Below, in pieces: positions 8,248 through 17,189 of a DNA stretch of 64,000 bases (positions are counted from its first letter, which is position 1; each line of letters opens with the position of its first letter). This DNA comes from Pseudomonas sp. SCA2728.1_7 (GTDB taxonomy: Bacteria; Pseudomonadota; Gammaproteobacteria; Pseudomonadales; Pseudomonadaceae). Both the position numbers and the translations under genes were made by a program. Where the stretch lies: positions 1 through 64,000 of the forward strand of contig NZ_CP073104.1 of the NCBI RefSeq assembly GCF_018138145.1. Direction: 5' to 3'. The notes under the pieces were generated by a model that was given only the letters and a program-made list of their open reading frames with translations, was not told the origin of the DNA and made no database searches.

Positions 8248-9864
8248 TTGTTCAAAAAGTACGCATGCTACTTGAGCATTTGTTTGCTCGCTGCGCCGTT
8301 TGTCGCTTGTGCCGATGAGCCGTTGCCGCCGCTGGAGACACTGCCAACGCCACCGGCCGAGATGCCGGTCGAGCCGCAAAGTCCGTTGCAGGCTGTAATG
8401 ATCAATCTGCCGCAGTCGTGCCCGGCGATTGCCGCACAGCTCAACGGCCCGGCGCTGACGCAATTGCAGGCGTTCTACCAGCAGCAGGACTGGATGCCCG
8501 TGTGGGCCAGTGAGTCGGCACGATTGCCGGTGTTGCGCGCGCAATTGCAGCTGTTGGCCGATGATGGTCTCAATCCAAAGCGCTATCCGGTCGCGACCAC
8601 GGCGCCGCAGGATGGCGAGTTGTGTGCCGACATCGACATCAGCCGCAACTACCTCCAGGCCCTGCAGGATCTGCATTACGGAAGCCTGCTGCAATCACAC
8701 TTCGAACCGCTGTGGCATGCCGACGCCAGCCCGCGTGACCGTCAGGCGGAGTTGTTGGCGATCGCCGTACCGGGCATGCACGACATTCCCGCCGCGTTTG
8801 ATCTGGCCCGTCCGCGTCTGGCGCAATATCAGGACCTGCGTCAGCTGTACGCGGCGCAACGGCTCAAAGCCTTGCCGCAATGGCAATCGGTGGGCAGCGG
8901 ACCGCTGTTGCGCCCTGCCATGGAAGACAAACGCGTGCCGGAACTGGCCCGGCGCTTGTACAGCGAGGGCTACCTGGCCCATGCCATCGGCACACCGGGT
9001 AATGCTTATGACGGCGCGCTGGTCGACGCCGTAAAGAGTTTTCAGGCCAATCATTCGTTACAGGCCGACGGCGTGGTCGGGCCAGGAACGATTGCCGAAC
9101 TTAACATCAGCCCGCTGATTCGCCGTGAACAATTGCGCGTCAACCTTGAGCGCTTCCGCTGGATGGCTCAGGACATGGAACCCAATGGCCTGCTGGTCAA
9201 CGTCGCCGCCGCTGAGTTGACGCTGTATCAGGGCGGCGTGCCGGTGTGGCAGACCCGCACCCAGGTCGGTCGCGCGGAACGCCAGACGCCGTTGCTCAAA
9301 TCGCGGGTCACGCGCCTGACCCTGAACCCGACCTGGACAGTGCCGCCGACCATCTGGAAGGAAGACAAGCTGCCGGCAATCCGCAAGGACCAGACCTTCC
9401 TCAGCCGGCAGAACCTGCAAGTGCTCGACGCCAACGGTCAGCCGCTGGCGGCCGCGGATATCGACTGGGACAACCCCGGCAACATCATGCTGCGTCAGGA
9501 CGCCGGGCCGCGTAATCCGTTGGGGCAAATGGTCATCCGCTTTCCGAACCCGTTCTCGGTGTACCTGCACGACACGCCGAGCAAGGCGCTGTTCGAAAAA
9601 GGCCCGCGTGCTTTCAGTTCCGGCTGCGTCCGGGTCGAGCATCCGATGCAACTGCGCGATCTGCTGCTCACCCCGGCGGAAAAGGCCCGCACCGAAACCC
9701 TGCTGGCCACCGGAACCACCCACGAATTTCGTCTGTCGGCGCCGGTGCCGATCCTGATGACTTACTGGACAGCGCAGGTCGACAGCAGCGGAAACGTGCG
9801 TTACGCGCCGGACATCTACAGCCGTGACAGCGCCTTGCTCGTCGGGCTTGACCGGGCGCACTGA
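8248..9864 (+). CDS. L,D-transpeptidase of the LdtD/YcbB type
   Basis: 538-residue periplasmic enzyme. Signal sequence MFKKYACYLSICLLAAPFVA comes first. A large helical region follows, then a peptidoglycan-binding domain 1 at about residues 245-290 (ALVDAVKSFQANHSLQADGVVG), then the YkuD catalytic domain with His441 (VYLHDTP) and nucleophile Cys460 in FSSGCVRVEHP. It makes 3-3 cross-links between diaminopimelate residues of neighbouring stem peptides, bypassing penicillin-binding proteins. The start is a TTG codon supported by TGGAGT eight bases upstream; no ATG fits better. The length is close to E. coli YcbB (about 615), slightly shorter at the N-terminus. Confidence 0.9.
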   Translation: MFKKYACYLSICLLAAPFVACADEPLPPLETLPTPPAEMPVEPQSPLQAVMINLPQSCPAIAAQLNGPALTQLQAFYQQQDWMPVWASESARLPVLRAQLQLLADDGLNPKRYPVATTAPQDGELCADIDISRNYLQALQDLHYGSLLQSHFEPLWHADASPRDRQAELLAIAVPGMHDIPAAFDLARPRLAQYQDLRQLYAAQRLKALPQWQSVGSGPLLRPAMEDKRVPELARRLYSEGYLAHAIGTPGNAYDGALVDAVKSFQANHSLQADGVVGPGTIAELNISPLIRREQLRVNLERFRWMAQDMEPNGLLVNVAAAELTLYQGGVPVWQTRTQVGRAERQTPLLKSRVTRLTLNPTWTVPPTIWKEDKLPAIRKDQTFLSRQNLQVLDANGQPLAAADIDWDNPGNIMLRQDAGPRNPLGQMVIRFPNPFSVYLHDTPSKALFEKGPRAFSSGCVRVEHPMQLRDLLLTPAEKARTETLLATGTTHEFRLSAPVPILMTYWTAQVDSSGNVRYAPDIYSRDSALLVGLDRAH

Positions 9865-9867
9865 GCC

Positions 9868-10383
9868 TTAGCGGGTGCTTCTGTTCCAGAACACCCGCGC
9901 CAGCCACGCATCGACACTCAACTTGCCCGCCCCGGCGAACACCAGCGGCAGCAGCGCGGCCAGGTAAATCGCCGGCAGCTTGAAGTTGCCGAAGCCTTTG
10001 TTGGTGATCGCATAACCCTGCGCCAACTCGCTCAATGACGACCAGTCGGCCGGCCAGTGCACGGCAGCGGTGGCGACTACGGTCACTACGATCAGCGAGA
10101 TCGCCGAAATACGCGTGCCGAAGCCGACCAGAATCGCCAGCGCGCAGATCACTTCGGCCCACATCGACAGCTCCCAGTTCAGCGATGCCGGCAGGTGATC
10201 GAAGGGGAAGGGGAATTTGTCCTGGATGTCTTCGAACCAATTCTGCCCGTTGAATTTCTCCAGTCCGGACTCGAAGAATTCCCAGGTGATGAACAGGCGC
10301 AGGGTCAGAGGGGCGAGCCAGGTGCCGGCGCGGTCGAGGTTCAGGTGCAGGTGTTTGACGGTGGTGGAAAGGGTGGTGGTCAT
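9868..10383 (-). CDS. DoxX family membrane protein
   Basis: 171 residues with four hydrophobic helices. The start region [22 protein letters not shown] is the DoxX hallmark, followed by [20 protein letters not shown] and a C-terminal helix ([20 protein letters not shown]). It resembles HvfX-type DoxX proteins, which belong to small-molecule or copper-storage operons, but none of their partners (DUF692, putative DNA-binding) are present here. It stands alone, convergent with the transpeptidase gene, three bases apart. Function unknown. Confidence 0.8.
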   Translation of the reverse strand: MTTTLSTTVKHLHLNLDRAGTWLAPLTLRLFITWEFFESGLEKFNGQNWFEDIQDKFPFPFDHLPASLNWELSMWAEVICALAILVGFGTRISAISLIVVTVVATAAVHWPADWSSLSELAQGYAITNKGFGNFKLPAIYLAALLPLVFAGAGKLSVDAWLARVFWNRSTR

Positions 10384-10526
10384 GATGCAGCTCCGGTGGG
10401 TTGGGCAAGTTGGATCGACCGGGGTATTTCAGCGTCGGGGTGTATCGGGGATGTGTCGGCGGGGTGGCAGATTGTGCTTTTGGTGTGTCTGCGGCTTCGG
10501 GGTATACAGTGCGATACAGTCAAAAG

Positions 10527-10715
10527 CCCCTCACCCTAACCCTCCCGAAACGTCGGACCGCCCAGAGGGAGAGGGGACTGACCGTGGGATATTGAAGAGG
10601 TACGCCGACGTGAGAGTTTTCTTCTGAATCCATAATCGACTCAGTCTTTCAGGTCGATGTATCACGCCAGACACCTCACCCCAGCCCTCTCCCTCCGGGA
10701 GAGGGCTGGGGTGAG
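10527..10715. repeat. Type D palindromic repeat pair in the 395-bp gap 10384-10778
   Basis: The gap between the DoxX gene and the LysR gene holds two type D elements. The first (10527-10590) starts CCCCTCACCCTAACCCTCCC and closes with GAGGGAGAGGGGACTG. The second is a perfect hairpin: a 19-base stem at 10675-10693 paired with 10697-10715, loop TCC. Between them the sequence resembles the linker of the type D array near 14 kb, read in reverse. The hairpin ends about 60 bases before the LysR start, so it could stop transcription entering that gene. I see no gene in this gap. Confidence 0.85.
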
Positions 10716-10778
10716 GGTGACAAGGCTGGACGCGCCCCCAAAGCGCAGTCAGCATGGCCAAAAAAACGGACCACCTCC

Positions 10779-11663
10779 ATGCGAAGACTTCCCTCACTGG
10801 CCGCTCTGCGCACCTTCGAATGCGCCGCCCGCCACGCGCATTTCGGCCGTGCAGCCGCCGAACTCTGTGTCACCGACAGCGCCGTCAGCCATCAGATCCG
10901 CCAGCTCGAAGAACAACTCGGCGTCTCACTGTTCATCCGCGAAGGTCGGCAAATCCGCCCGACCATCGCCGCCGGCCGCTTGATGCAAAGCCTGCAACAG
11001 GCCTTCGAACTGATCGGCGAGGCCTGCGATGAGCTGCGCGATCCATCGTCACTGGCAGTGCTCAGGCTGGCCGTCACCGCCGAACTCGCGCAGAAGTGGC
11101 TGATGAGTCGACTCACCGATTTCTACGCGCGTTATCCGCACATCACCTTGCACCTCTATGAACAACCGATCGACGCCACAGCGCCCGGCGAAGACATCGA
11201 TCTGGCGATCACCTACGGCACCGGTCCGGTGGACAGCAGCGCCTACTTCGTCCGCCCGTTGCCCGCTCTGCAGTTTTTCCCGGTGTGCAGCCCCGGGCTG
11301 TTCAACCAGGGCACCTTGAAAACGCCGAAGGATCTGGCTCGCCACTGCCTGCTGCACGACGATCAGGACGGCAAGACCTGGACCGCATGGCTGACCAGTC
11401 ACGCCGGTGATCTGCGCCCGCAGCGTCAGCTGTATTTCGCCCACGCCGGTCTGGCGCTGGAAGCGGCGGCGCAGGGGCAGGGCGTGGCCATGGGCGACAA
11501 CCTCACCGCGCAGGAAGATCTGCAAAGTGGTCGGCTGGTGCGGCCCTTCGCCTCGAGCATGACCGCCCTCGGCCAATACGCACTGGTCTGCGAACGGCTG
11601 CGGCTGGAGCGCCCGGCGGTGGCGCAGATGCTCGAATGGTTCAACGATCAACTGGTCGATTGA
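10779..11663 (+). CDS. LysR family regulator of the GcvA/AmpR-like group
   Basis: 294 residues. The helix-turn-helix is RRLPSLAALRTFECAARH, FGRAAAELCVTDSAVSHQIRQLE, the GcvA-type signature (PSLAALRxFE, TDSAVSHQI). The effector domain includes DIDLAITYGTG. It lies upstream of and co-directional with the agmatine deiminase and polyamine-binding-protein genes, 104 bases apart. It is therefore the best candidate for their regulator, perhaps sensing agmatine or a breakdown product. In P. aeruginosa the unrelated TetR-type AguR does this job, so the control scheme differs here. Confidence 0.9.
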   Translation: MRRLPSLAALRTFECAARHAHFGRAAAELCVTDSAVSHQIRQLEEQLGVSLFIREGRQIRPTIAAGRLMQSLQQAFELIGEACDELRDPSSLAVLRLAVTAELAQKWLMSRLTDFYARYPHITLHLYEQPIDATAPGEDIDLAITYGTGPVDSSAYFVRPLPALQFFPVCSPGLFNQGTLKTPKDLARHCLLHDDQDGKTWTAWLTSHAGDLRPQRQLYFAHAGLALEAAAQGQGVAMGDNLTAQEDLQSGRLVRPFASSMTALGQYALVCERLRLERPAVAQMLEWFNDQLVD

Positions 11664-11767
11664 TGAGTTGAATTCAACTGTTCCGCAATATTCCTCGTTG
11701 GCGGGTATGCGGCCTGCGCCTTTAGCCTGTGGTCATTCCAATCCCATCGCGAAGACGAGGTTTGACC

Positions 11768-12883
11768 ATGGCACGTTTGCTCGACTCCACCCCCAAGCAC
11801 GATGGCTTCCGTCTGCCCGGCGAATTCGAAGCCAAGTCCGGCTGCTGGCTCGGCTGGCCGGAGCGCACCGATGTCTGGCGCAACGGCGCGAAACCGGCGC
11901 AGAAAGTCTGGGTGCAGATCGTCACCGCCATCTCCCACAGCGAACCGGTCACCGTGTGTGCCTCCGCCGCGCAATTCGCCACGGCGCGTCGGCAGTTGCC
12001 GCCGCAAGTGCGCGTGGTCGAGATGAGCTGCAACGACACCTGGTTCCGCGATAGCGGCCCATGCTTTGTGGTCAACGATCAGAGCGGCGAAGTGCGTGGC
12101 GTCGACTTCGAATTCAATGCTTATGGCGGGCTCGACGGGGGACTTTATTACCCGTGGGACAAGGACGATCAGATCGCCAGCAAGATCCTCGAGATCGAGC
12201 GTTTCGATCGCTACCGCGCGCCGCTGATTGCCGAGCTGGGCGGCATCCAGAGCGACGGCCAGGGCAGCATCCTCACCACCGAACAGTGTCTGCTCAACCG
12301 CAATCGCAACCAGCATCTGGGCAAGGACGAAGTCACCCGACGCCTGACCGATTACCTCGGTGCCGAGCAAGTGATCTGGCTGCCACGCGGCTGCAAGTTC
12401 GACGAAACCGACGGCCATGTCGACGACCTCGCCTGTTTCGTGCGCCCCGGTGAAGTGGTGCTGCAATGGACCGAAAACCGCGACGATCCGCAGTGGGAGA
12501 TTTACCAAGAGGCCTACGACATCCTGCGCAGCACCCGCGACAGCCGTGGCCGCGAGTTGATCGTGCACAAGCTGCCGCAACCGGACGTGCTCGAGTGGAC
12601 CGCCGAAGAAGCCGACGGCCTCGATCAGCAGGACAGCACCCACACCCGTCAGACCGGCACGAAAATCTGCGCGTCGTACATCAACTACTACGCCGGTAAT
12701 AGTTCGATCGTGGTGCCGTTGTTTGGTGATCGCAATGACAAGGTTGCCATGGCGACGTTGGCCGAACTGTTCCCGCAGCACAAGATCGTCGGCATCGAAA
12801 ACTCCCGGGAAATCCTCCTCGGCGGCGGCAACGTCGCGTGCATCACCATGCCGCAATACGCCGGCCTGAAAAAAGGAGCCTGA
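11768..12883 (+). CDS. aguA: Agmatine deiminase
   Basis: 371 residues, the normal AguA length (about 368). It hydrolyses agmatine to N-carbamoylputrescine and ammonia in the arginine decarboxylase route to putrescine. The guanidine-modifying fold is shown by GCWLGWPERTDVWR near the start, DTWFRDSGPC (Asp95), DGHVDDLACF (His217) and the nucleophile Cys358 in GGGNVACIT. The start is the ATG at 11768, after GAGG with a seven-base gap; the frame runs further upstream but lacks support. Two bases separate it from the next gene. No aguB (carbamoylputrescine amidohydrolase) is next to it, so the second step must be encoded elsewhere. Confidence 0.95.
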   Translation: MARLLDSTPKHDGFRLPGEFEAKSGCWLGWPERTDVWRNGAKPAQKVWVQIVTAISHSEPVTVCASAAQFATARRQLPPQVRVVEMSCNDTWFRDSGPCFVVNDQSGEVRGVDFEFNAYGGLDGGLYYPWDKDDQIASKILEIERFDRYRAPLIAELGGIQSDGQGSILTTEQCLLNRNRNQHLGKDEVTRRLTDYLGAEQVIWLPRGCKFDETDGHVDDLACFVRPGEVVLQWTENRDDPQWEIYQEAYDILRSTRDSRGRELIVHKLPQPDVLEWTAEEADGLDQQDSTHTRQTGTKICASYINYYAGNSSIVVPLFGDRNDKVAMATLAELFPQHKIVGIENSREILLGGGNVACITMPQYAGLKKGA

Positions 12884-12885
12884 CC

Positions 12886-13983
12886 ATGGGCCTGCACAAA
12901 CTGACTCAAGCGTTATTGCTGGTGCTTGCACCCTTGTGTGTGCAGGCCGCCGACAGCGCGAAACCGGTAGTTAATCTGTACATCTGGGGCGAGTATCTGG
13001 CGCCGGATACGCTGAAGAATTTCGAGGCGAAAACCGGCATTCATGTGGTCGCCGATCACTTCGATTCACTGGAAACAGTCGAGACCAAACTACTTACCGG
13101 GCGCAGTGGCTACGACCTGGTGCTGACCGCCGGCCAGCATCTGTCGCGGGCCATCGAAAGCGGCGCGATCCAGCCGCTGGACAAGGCCCGGGTGCCGCAC
13201 TTTGCCGGGGTTGGCGAGGAGTTCCGCCAGCACATGGCGGTGTTCGATCCGGGCAATCGCTACGCGGGGATTTACGCTTGGGGCACCACTGGTGTCGGCT
13301 ATCAGGAGGAAGCGATCAAGCAACGTTTGCCGGATGCGCCGACGGACAGTTGGGCGATGTTGTTCGATCCGGCGGTGGTGGCGAAATTCGCTGATTGCGG
13401 AGTGAGTCTGCTCAACGATCCCAACGAGGTATTTGCCGCCGTCATGAAGTACATGGGGCTGGACATCAACCGGCAGAACCTCGATGACTTGAAGCTTGCT
13501 GAACAGCAACTGGCGAAGATCCATCCGTACATTCGTTACTTCGACAACGACCTGAACATCAGCGATCTGGCCAACGGTAATACGTGCGTGGCGATGTCGT
13601 GGAACGGTAATGTGGCGATCGCGGCGGGGCAGGCGGAAGCGGCGAAGAAGCCGTTCAAGTTGAGTTACCGGATTCCGAAAGAGGGCACGTTGATCTGGTT
13701 TGATGCCATGGTCGTGCCCAAGGACGCGCCGCATCCCCAGGCCGGGTTGGCGCTGATGGATTATTTGATGACGCCGCAGGTGATTGCGCCGATTACTGAC
13801 ACCATTCATTACGCCAATGCGATCACGGCGGCGGATGGTTTGGTCGATGCAGCGATTCGTAATGATCCGGGGACGTATCCCTCGGCCGACGTCAGGGCCA
13901 CGCTGTACAGCAAGAATGACAATGGCAAGGCGTTCAATCGGGCTTTGATTCGGGCGTTCAGCCGATTGAAGTCCGGGTTGTGA
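12886..13983 (+). CDS. Polyamine ABC transporter substrate-binding protein (PotD/PotF family)
   Basis: 365 residues with signal peptide MGLHKLTQALLLVLAPLCVQA. The mature start VVNLYIWGEYLAPDTLKNFE is the PotD/PotF pattern, followed by the lobes that bind spermidine or putrescine. The gene begins two bases after aguA, with AAAAGGAGCC as ribosome site, so both form one operon. The binding protein may deliver agmatine or putrescine. No permease or ATPase gene follows; it must borrow a transporter encoded elsewhere or act as a sensor. Confidence 0.9.
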   Translation: MGLHKLTQALLLVLAPLCVQAADSAKPVVNLYIWGEYLAPDTLKNFEAKTGIHVVADHFDSLETVETKLLTGRSGYDLVLTAGQHLSRAIESGAIQPLDKARVPHFAGVGEEFRQHMAVFDPGNRYAGIYAWGTTGVGYQEEAIKQRLPDAPTDSWAMLFDPAVVAKFADCGVSLLNDPNEVFAAVMKYMGLDINRQNLDDLKLAEQQLAKIHPYIRYFDNDLNISDLANGNTCVAMSWNGNVAIAAGQAEAAKKPFKLSYRIPKEGTLIWFDAMVVPKDAPHPQAGLALMDYLMTPQVIAPITDTIHYANAITAADGLVDAAIRNDPGTYPSADVRATLYSKNDNGKAFNRALIRAFSRLKSGL

Positions 13984-13989
13984 AAAGCC

Positions 13990-14580
13990 GACCCTCACCC
14001 CAGCCCTCTCCCAGAGGGAGAGGGAGCCGACCGAGGTGTCTTGCGTTAAACATCGACCTGAAAAACCGAGTCGATTATGGATTTAAGTCTTGGCAATCAT
14101 GGATTCACAGACGCTATTTCAAGTCGGCGCAAATCTCCAATATCCCCCAATCAGTCCCTCTACCTACGGGCGGTCCGACGTTTCGGGAGGGCTAGGGTGA
14201 GGGCGGTAGATTATGGGTTTGAAAAGTCTTGGCGTTCATGGATTCAAAGGCGCTATTTCAGGTCGACGTAAATCTCCAATCTCCCCCAATCAGCCCCCTC
14301 TCCCTCGGGGAGAGGGTTAGGGTGAGGGCGGTCGATTATGGAATTGAGAAGTCTTGGCGTTCATGGATTCAGAGACGTTATTTCAGGTCGACGTAAATCT
14401 CCAATATCCCCCAATCAGTCCCCTCTACCTCTGGGAGAGGGCTAGGGTGAGGGCGGTCGATTATGGGTTTCAAAAGTCTTGGCAATCATGGATTCACAGA
14501 CGCTATTCCACGTCGGCGTAAATCTCCAATCTCCCCCAATCGGTCCCCTCTACCTTTGGGAGAGGGCTAGGGTGAGGGCA
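13990..14580. repeat. Tandem type D palindromic array
   Basis: The gap of about 580 bases after the binding-protein gene is a tandem of type D elements. Each carries CCCTCTCCC or a variant, then GGGAGAGGG, GCTAGGGTGAGGGCGG, then a linker with TCGATTATGG, AAGTCTTGG, CATGGATTC and CGCTATTTCA. The motif TCGATTATGG (or TAGATTATGG) starts at 14071, 14207, 14332 and 14457, a period of 136 then 125 bases. The last element runs into the alkA-like gene and supplies its stop codon. No gene is present. The GC-rich hairpins between the two convergent genes probably block read-through. Confidence 0.9.
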
Positions 14581-15196
14581 ACGGTTTCGGCACCCGCCAC
14601 AAATACCAGGCCGCCACCGTCCGATAAGGACTCCAAGCCAACCCGATCTCAACCATCTGCCTGCGCGTCGGCTGCACCTCCAACCCCTTCAACCGCCGAT
14701 AACCCTCGCGCACACCAAAGTCATCGGCCGGCAGAATATCCATGCGCTCCAGGCTGTAGATCAGCAACATCTCCACCGTCCAGCGACCGACCCCGCGCAA
14801 ACCGACCAAACGTTCGATCAACGCCTCGTCATCCATCGCCAGCGCCGTGGCGTAATCCGGTACCACGCCATCCAGCGTCGCCTGAGCAATCCCCTGAATC
14901 GTCGCAATCTTGCCCGCCGAAAACCCGCAACTGCGCATTCGCTCGAAATCCGTCGCAAGGATCTCCTCGGGCCGCGGAAACGACTGCCCAGGAAACAACC
15001 CCACCAACCGCCCGACAATCGCATCGCCAGCCTTGGCATGCAGTTGCTGATAAGCAATCGCCCGCACCAGCGACTCATACGGATCACGCGCCGGATGCGG
15101 TTGATGCAGGCACGGGCCGACCGCCGCAATATGTCGCTGCCACTCCGGATCGAGCGCGGCCAGAAAGGCGCTGGCCGCTTGATAGGCATCAGGCAT
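14567..15196 (-). CDS. DNA-3-methyladenine glycosylase II family (AlkA-like)
   Basis: 209 residues of the HhH-GPD superfamily. It shows SLVRAIAYQQLHAKAG (start of the HhH-GPD domain), the hairpin LVGLRGVGRWTVEMLL and the catalytic Asp in DILPADDFGVREG. It excises 3-methyladenine and related alkylated bases. It lacks the N-terminal domain of E. coli AlkA, as in the shorter bacterial Mag-type enzymes. It starts one base after the stop of the PEP-mutase-like gene and is the third gene of the ada operon. The last codons (PLPSP, then TAG) lie in the type D repeat, so the stop codon belongs to a repeat element. Confidence 0.92.
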   Translation of the reverse strand: MPDAYQAASAFLAALDPEWQRHIAAVGPCLHQPHPARDPYESLVRAIAYQQLHAKAGDAIVGRLVGLFPGQSFPRPEEILATDFERMRSCGFSAGKIATIQGIAQATLDGVVPDYATALAMDDEALIERLVGLRGVGRWTVEMLLIYSLERMDILPADDFGVREGYRRLKGLEVQPTRRQMVEIGLAWSPYRTVAAWYLWRVPKPLPSP

Positions 15197-15197
15197 G

Positions 15198-15995
15198 TTA
15201 TTTCAGCAAACCGTTGACTTCGCCGTAGCTGAACGCCTTGAGGTCATGGGTGTCGAGTTTGCCGCTGGCGAGAAAGCTTTTCACCAGCCCGCCCATCGCG
15301 CCATAGAGGAATTCGGCGATGCCGGAACCTGCGCTCAAGCGGCGCACGCCCAGCGTTTGCAGTTCTTCCGGTGAAGGCAGGCAAGCAAAGCCAAGGACAT
15401 TGACTGGCAGCGCAGAGCCCTTGCAGATGGCCTCGATTTCATAGGCCGACGTCACGCCCGCCGCGAATAACCCATCCGCTCCGGCCGCTTGATACAGCGC
15501 CGCGCGGTGCAGGGTTTCGGCGACGCGATCCTCGGCCGGCACAAGGCTTTTCAGATACACGTCGGTGCGCGCATTGATGAACAGCTGCACATTGCGTTTG
15601 TTGGCAACCTGTCGCGCCACTTCGATCTTGCGCGCGAGCAGCTCAGGATCGGTAGAACCGTCCTCGATATTGATTCCGACGGCACCCGCTGCGATCACCG
15701 CATCCAGCACTTCCGCCACGCGCCCGAGGTCATCGGAATAGCCGGCCTCGACATCCACGGTCAATGGAATACTGATGACCCGCGCGATCGATTCCACCGT
15801 CGACACCAGACGTTCGAGGGGCAGGGTGTTGCCGTCCGGATAACCGTGGGCCCAGGCCACCGCGGCGCTGCTGGTGGCCACCGCTTTACCGCCCAGATGT
15901 TCGACCAGTCGCGCACCGGTGGCATCGGCGACGTTGGTCAGGATCAACAGGCCTTGCTGGTGCAACTGGTGAAACTGCGTAGCGAGCGCGTTCAT
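15198..15995 (-). CDS. Isocitrate lyase / PEP mutase superfamily protein
   Basis: About 265 residues, a TIM-barrel of the ICL/PEP-mutase superfamily. Visible landmarks are SSAAVAWAHGYPDGN, the metal-site segments VDVEAGY and GINIEDGS, and INARTDVYL. The Lys-Lys-Cys-Gly-His motif of true isocitrate lyases is absent, so it belongs to the oxaloacetate decarboxylase / PEP-mutase-like side; the substrate is unknown. Start ATG 15995 follows AAGAAGGA. It lies between ada and the alkA-like gene with gaps of 32 and 1 bases, so it should be induced with them. Why a C-C lyase-type enzyme belongs to an alkylation operon is unclear. Confidence 0.85.
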   Translation of the reverse strand: MNALATQFHQLHQQGLLILTNVADATGARLVEHLGGKAVATSSAAVAWAHGYPDGNTLPLERLVSTVESIARVISIPLTVDVEAGYSDDLGRVAEVLDAVIAAGAVGINIEDGSTDPELLARKIEVARQVANKRNVQLFINARTDVYLKSLVPAEDRVAETLHRAALYQAAGADGLFAAGVTSAYEIEAICKGSALPVNVLGFACLPSPEELQTLGVRRLSAGSGIAEFLYGAMGGLVKSFLASGKLDTHDLKAFSYGEVNGLLK

Positions 15996-16027
15996 CAAAA
16001 ATCCTTCTTGTCAGTTGATGGGGTTGG

Positions 16028-17110
16028 TCAGAATGCCATTTGTTGGGTGAGCTGCACGGCGGCGTTTTCCAGCCGCAGCAGAAACGCCTTGCGCGGCTGC
16101 CCACCACCATAGCCGGTCAGCGAGCCATCCGCGCCGATCACCCGATGGCAGGGCACCACGATCGACAGCCGATTGTGCCCGTTGGCCAGACCGACCGCGC
16201 GACTGGCGCCGGGTTTACCCAAACCGGCGGCGATGGCGCCGTATGTACTAGTGTGGCCGTAGGGGATTTGCAGTAACGCTGACCAGACCTGCCGGGCAAA
16301 CTCGCTGCCGGGCAAGTGCAACGGCACAGTAAAGGTGTTCAGCTTGCCGGCGAAATACTGCGCCAGTTGATGCTCGATCTGCTGCAAATGCGCGTTGTGC
16401 CCCGGCGCGACTGCGTAGCCATAGCGATTTTGCAGCTCCTCGACTTCGCGGGTCAGCGCCGGGCGATCGAGAAACTCCAGTAACACCAGTCCACGGCGTT
16501 CGGCCATGGCGATCATCGGCCCCAGCGGCGTGGTCAGCCGGGTGAACAGCAGTGGCTCACTCTGGGCGACGCGGCCCGGGGTGATGTGGAACGACTTCTG
16601 AAAGGCATCGCGAAAACCACTCAGCGACTCATAGCCCGAATCAAACGCGGCATGATCAATCGACGCACCTTGCTTGATTCCGCCCAGCGCCATGCCCAAT
16701 CGGCGCGTACGCAGCCACGCGTGAAAAGTCATGCCGAAATGCTGTTTGAACCAGCGTCGCAGCTTTAGCGGCTCGATACCTTCAGCGAGCAACTGCGCAT
16801 CGCTCCAGCGCACCTCGGAATCGGCCTCCACGGCTTTAAGCAAACGCTGCACCCAGTCCGGCGCGATGGCCGCGGCGTCCAGCGGCTTGCAACGCAGGCA
16901 GGCGCGATAGCCGGCCGACATGCATTCGTCAGCATGGGCGAAGAACTCGACGTTCTCCGGTTTCGGTTTGCGCGCCGTGCAGCTGGGGCGGCAGAAGATC
17001 CCGGTGGTTTTCACAGCCGTGAAGAACACGCCTTCATAGGCAGTGTCGCGTTCGAGCATGGCGCGAACCATCTCGGCGTGGGGTGGCAGGACAGCGGTTT
17101 GTATGTTCAT
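16028..17110 (-). CDS. ada: Bifunctional regulator / O6-alkylguanine-DNA methyltransferase Ada
   Basis: About 360 residues, the full Ada layout. The N-terminal zinc domain has Cys40, Cys44, Cys71 and Cys74 (FCRPSC, CLRC) and repairs methyl phosphotriesters, becoming an activator. An AraC helix-turn-helix follows (DHAAFDSGYESLSGFRDAFQ). The C-terminal methyltransferase has VVPCHRVIG with the acceptor Cys and SLTGYGGG. It is the first gene of the operon with the PEP-mutase-like and AlkA-like genes. The ATG at 17110 gives the expected start; a longer frame to 17146 adds 12 residues without family support. No clear ribosome site is visible, and I found no obvious Ada box. Confidence 0.95.
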   Translation of the reverse strand: MNIQTAVLPPHAEMVRAMLERDTAYEGVFFTAVKTTGIFCRPSCTARKPKPENVEFFAHADECMSAGYRACLRCKPLDAAAIAPDWVQRLLKAVEADSEVRWSDAQLLAEGIEPLKLRRWFKQHFGMTFHAWLRTRRLGMALGGIKQGASIDHAAFDSGYESLSGFRDAFQKSFHITPGRVAQSEPLLFTRLTTPLGPMIAMAERRGLVLLEFLDRPALTREVEELQNRYGYAVAPGHNAHLQQIEHQLAQYFAGKLNTFTVPLHLPGSEFARQVWSALLQIPYGHTSTYGAIAAGLGKPGASRAVGLANGHNRLSIVVPCHRVIGADGSLTGYGGGQPRKAFLLRLENAAVQLTQQMAF

Positions 17111-17189
17111 GGGCTGAGAGTAAAACCAGTTTGTCGATGGCTCCACCGAAAAATCGACAGTGAATTTTCAAATCCCCTGAACTACCGTG

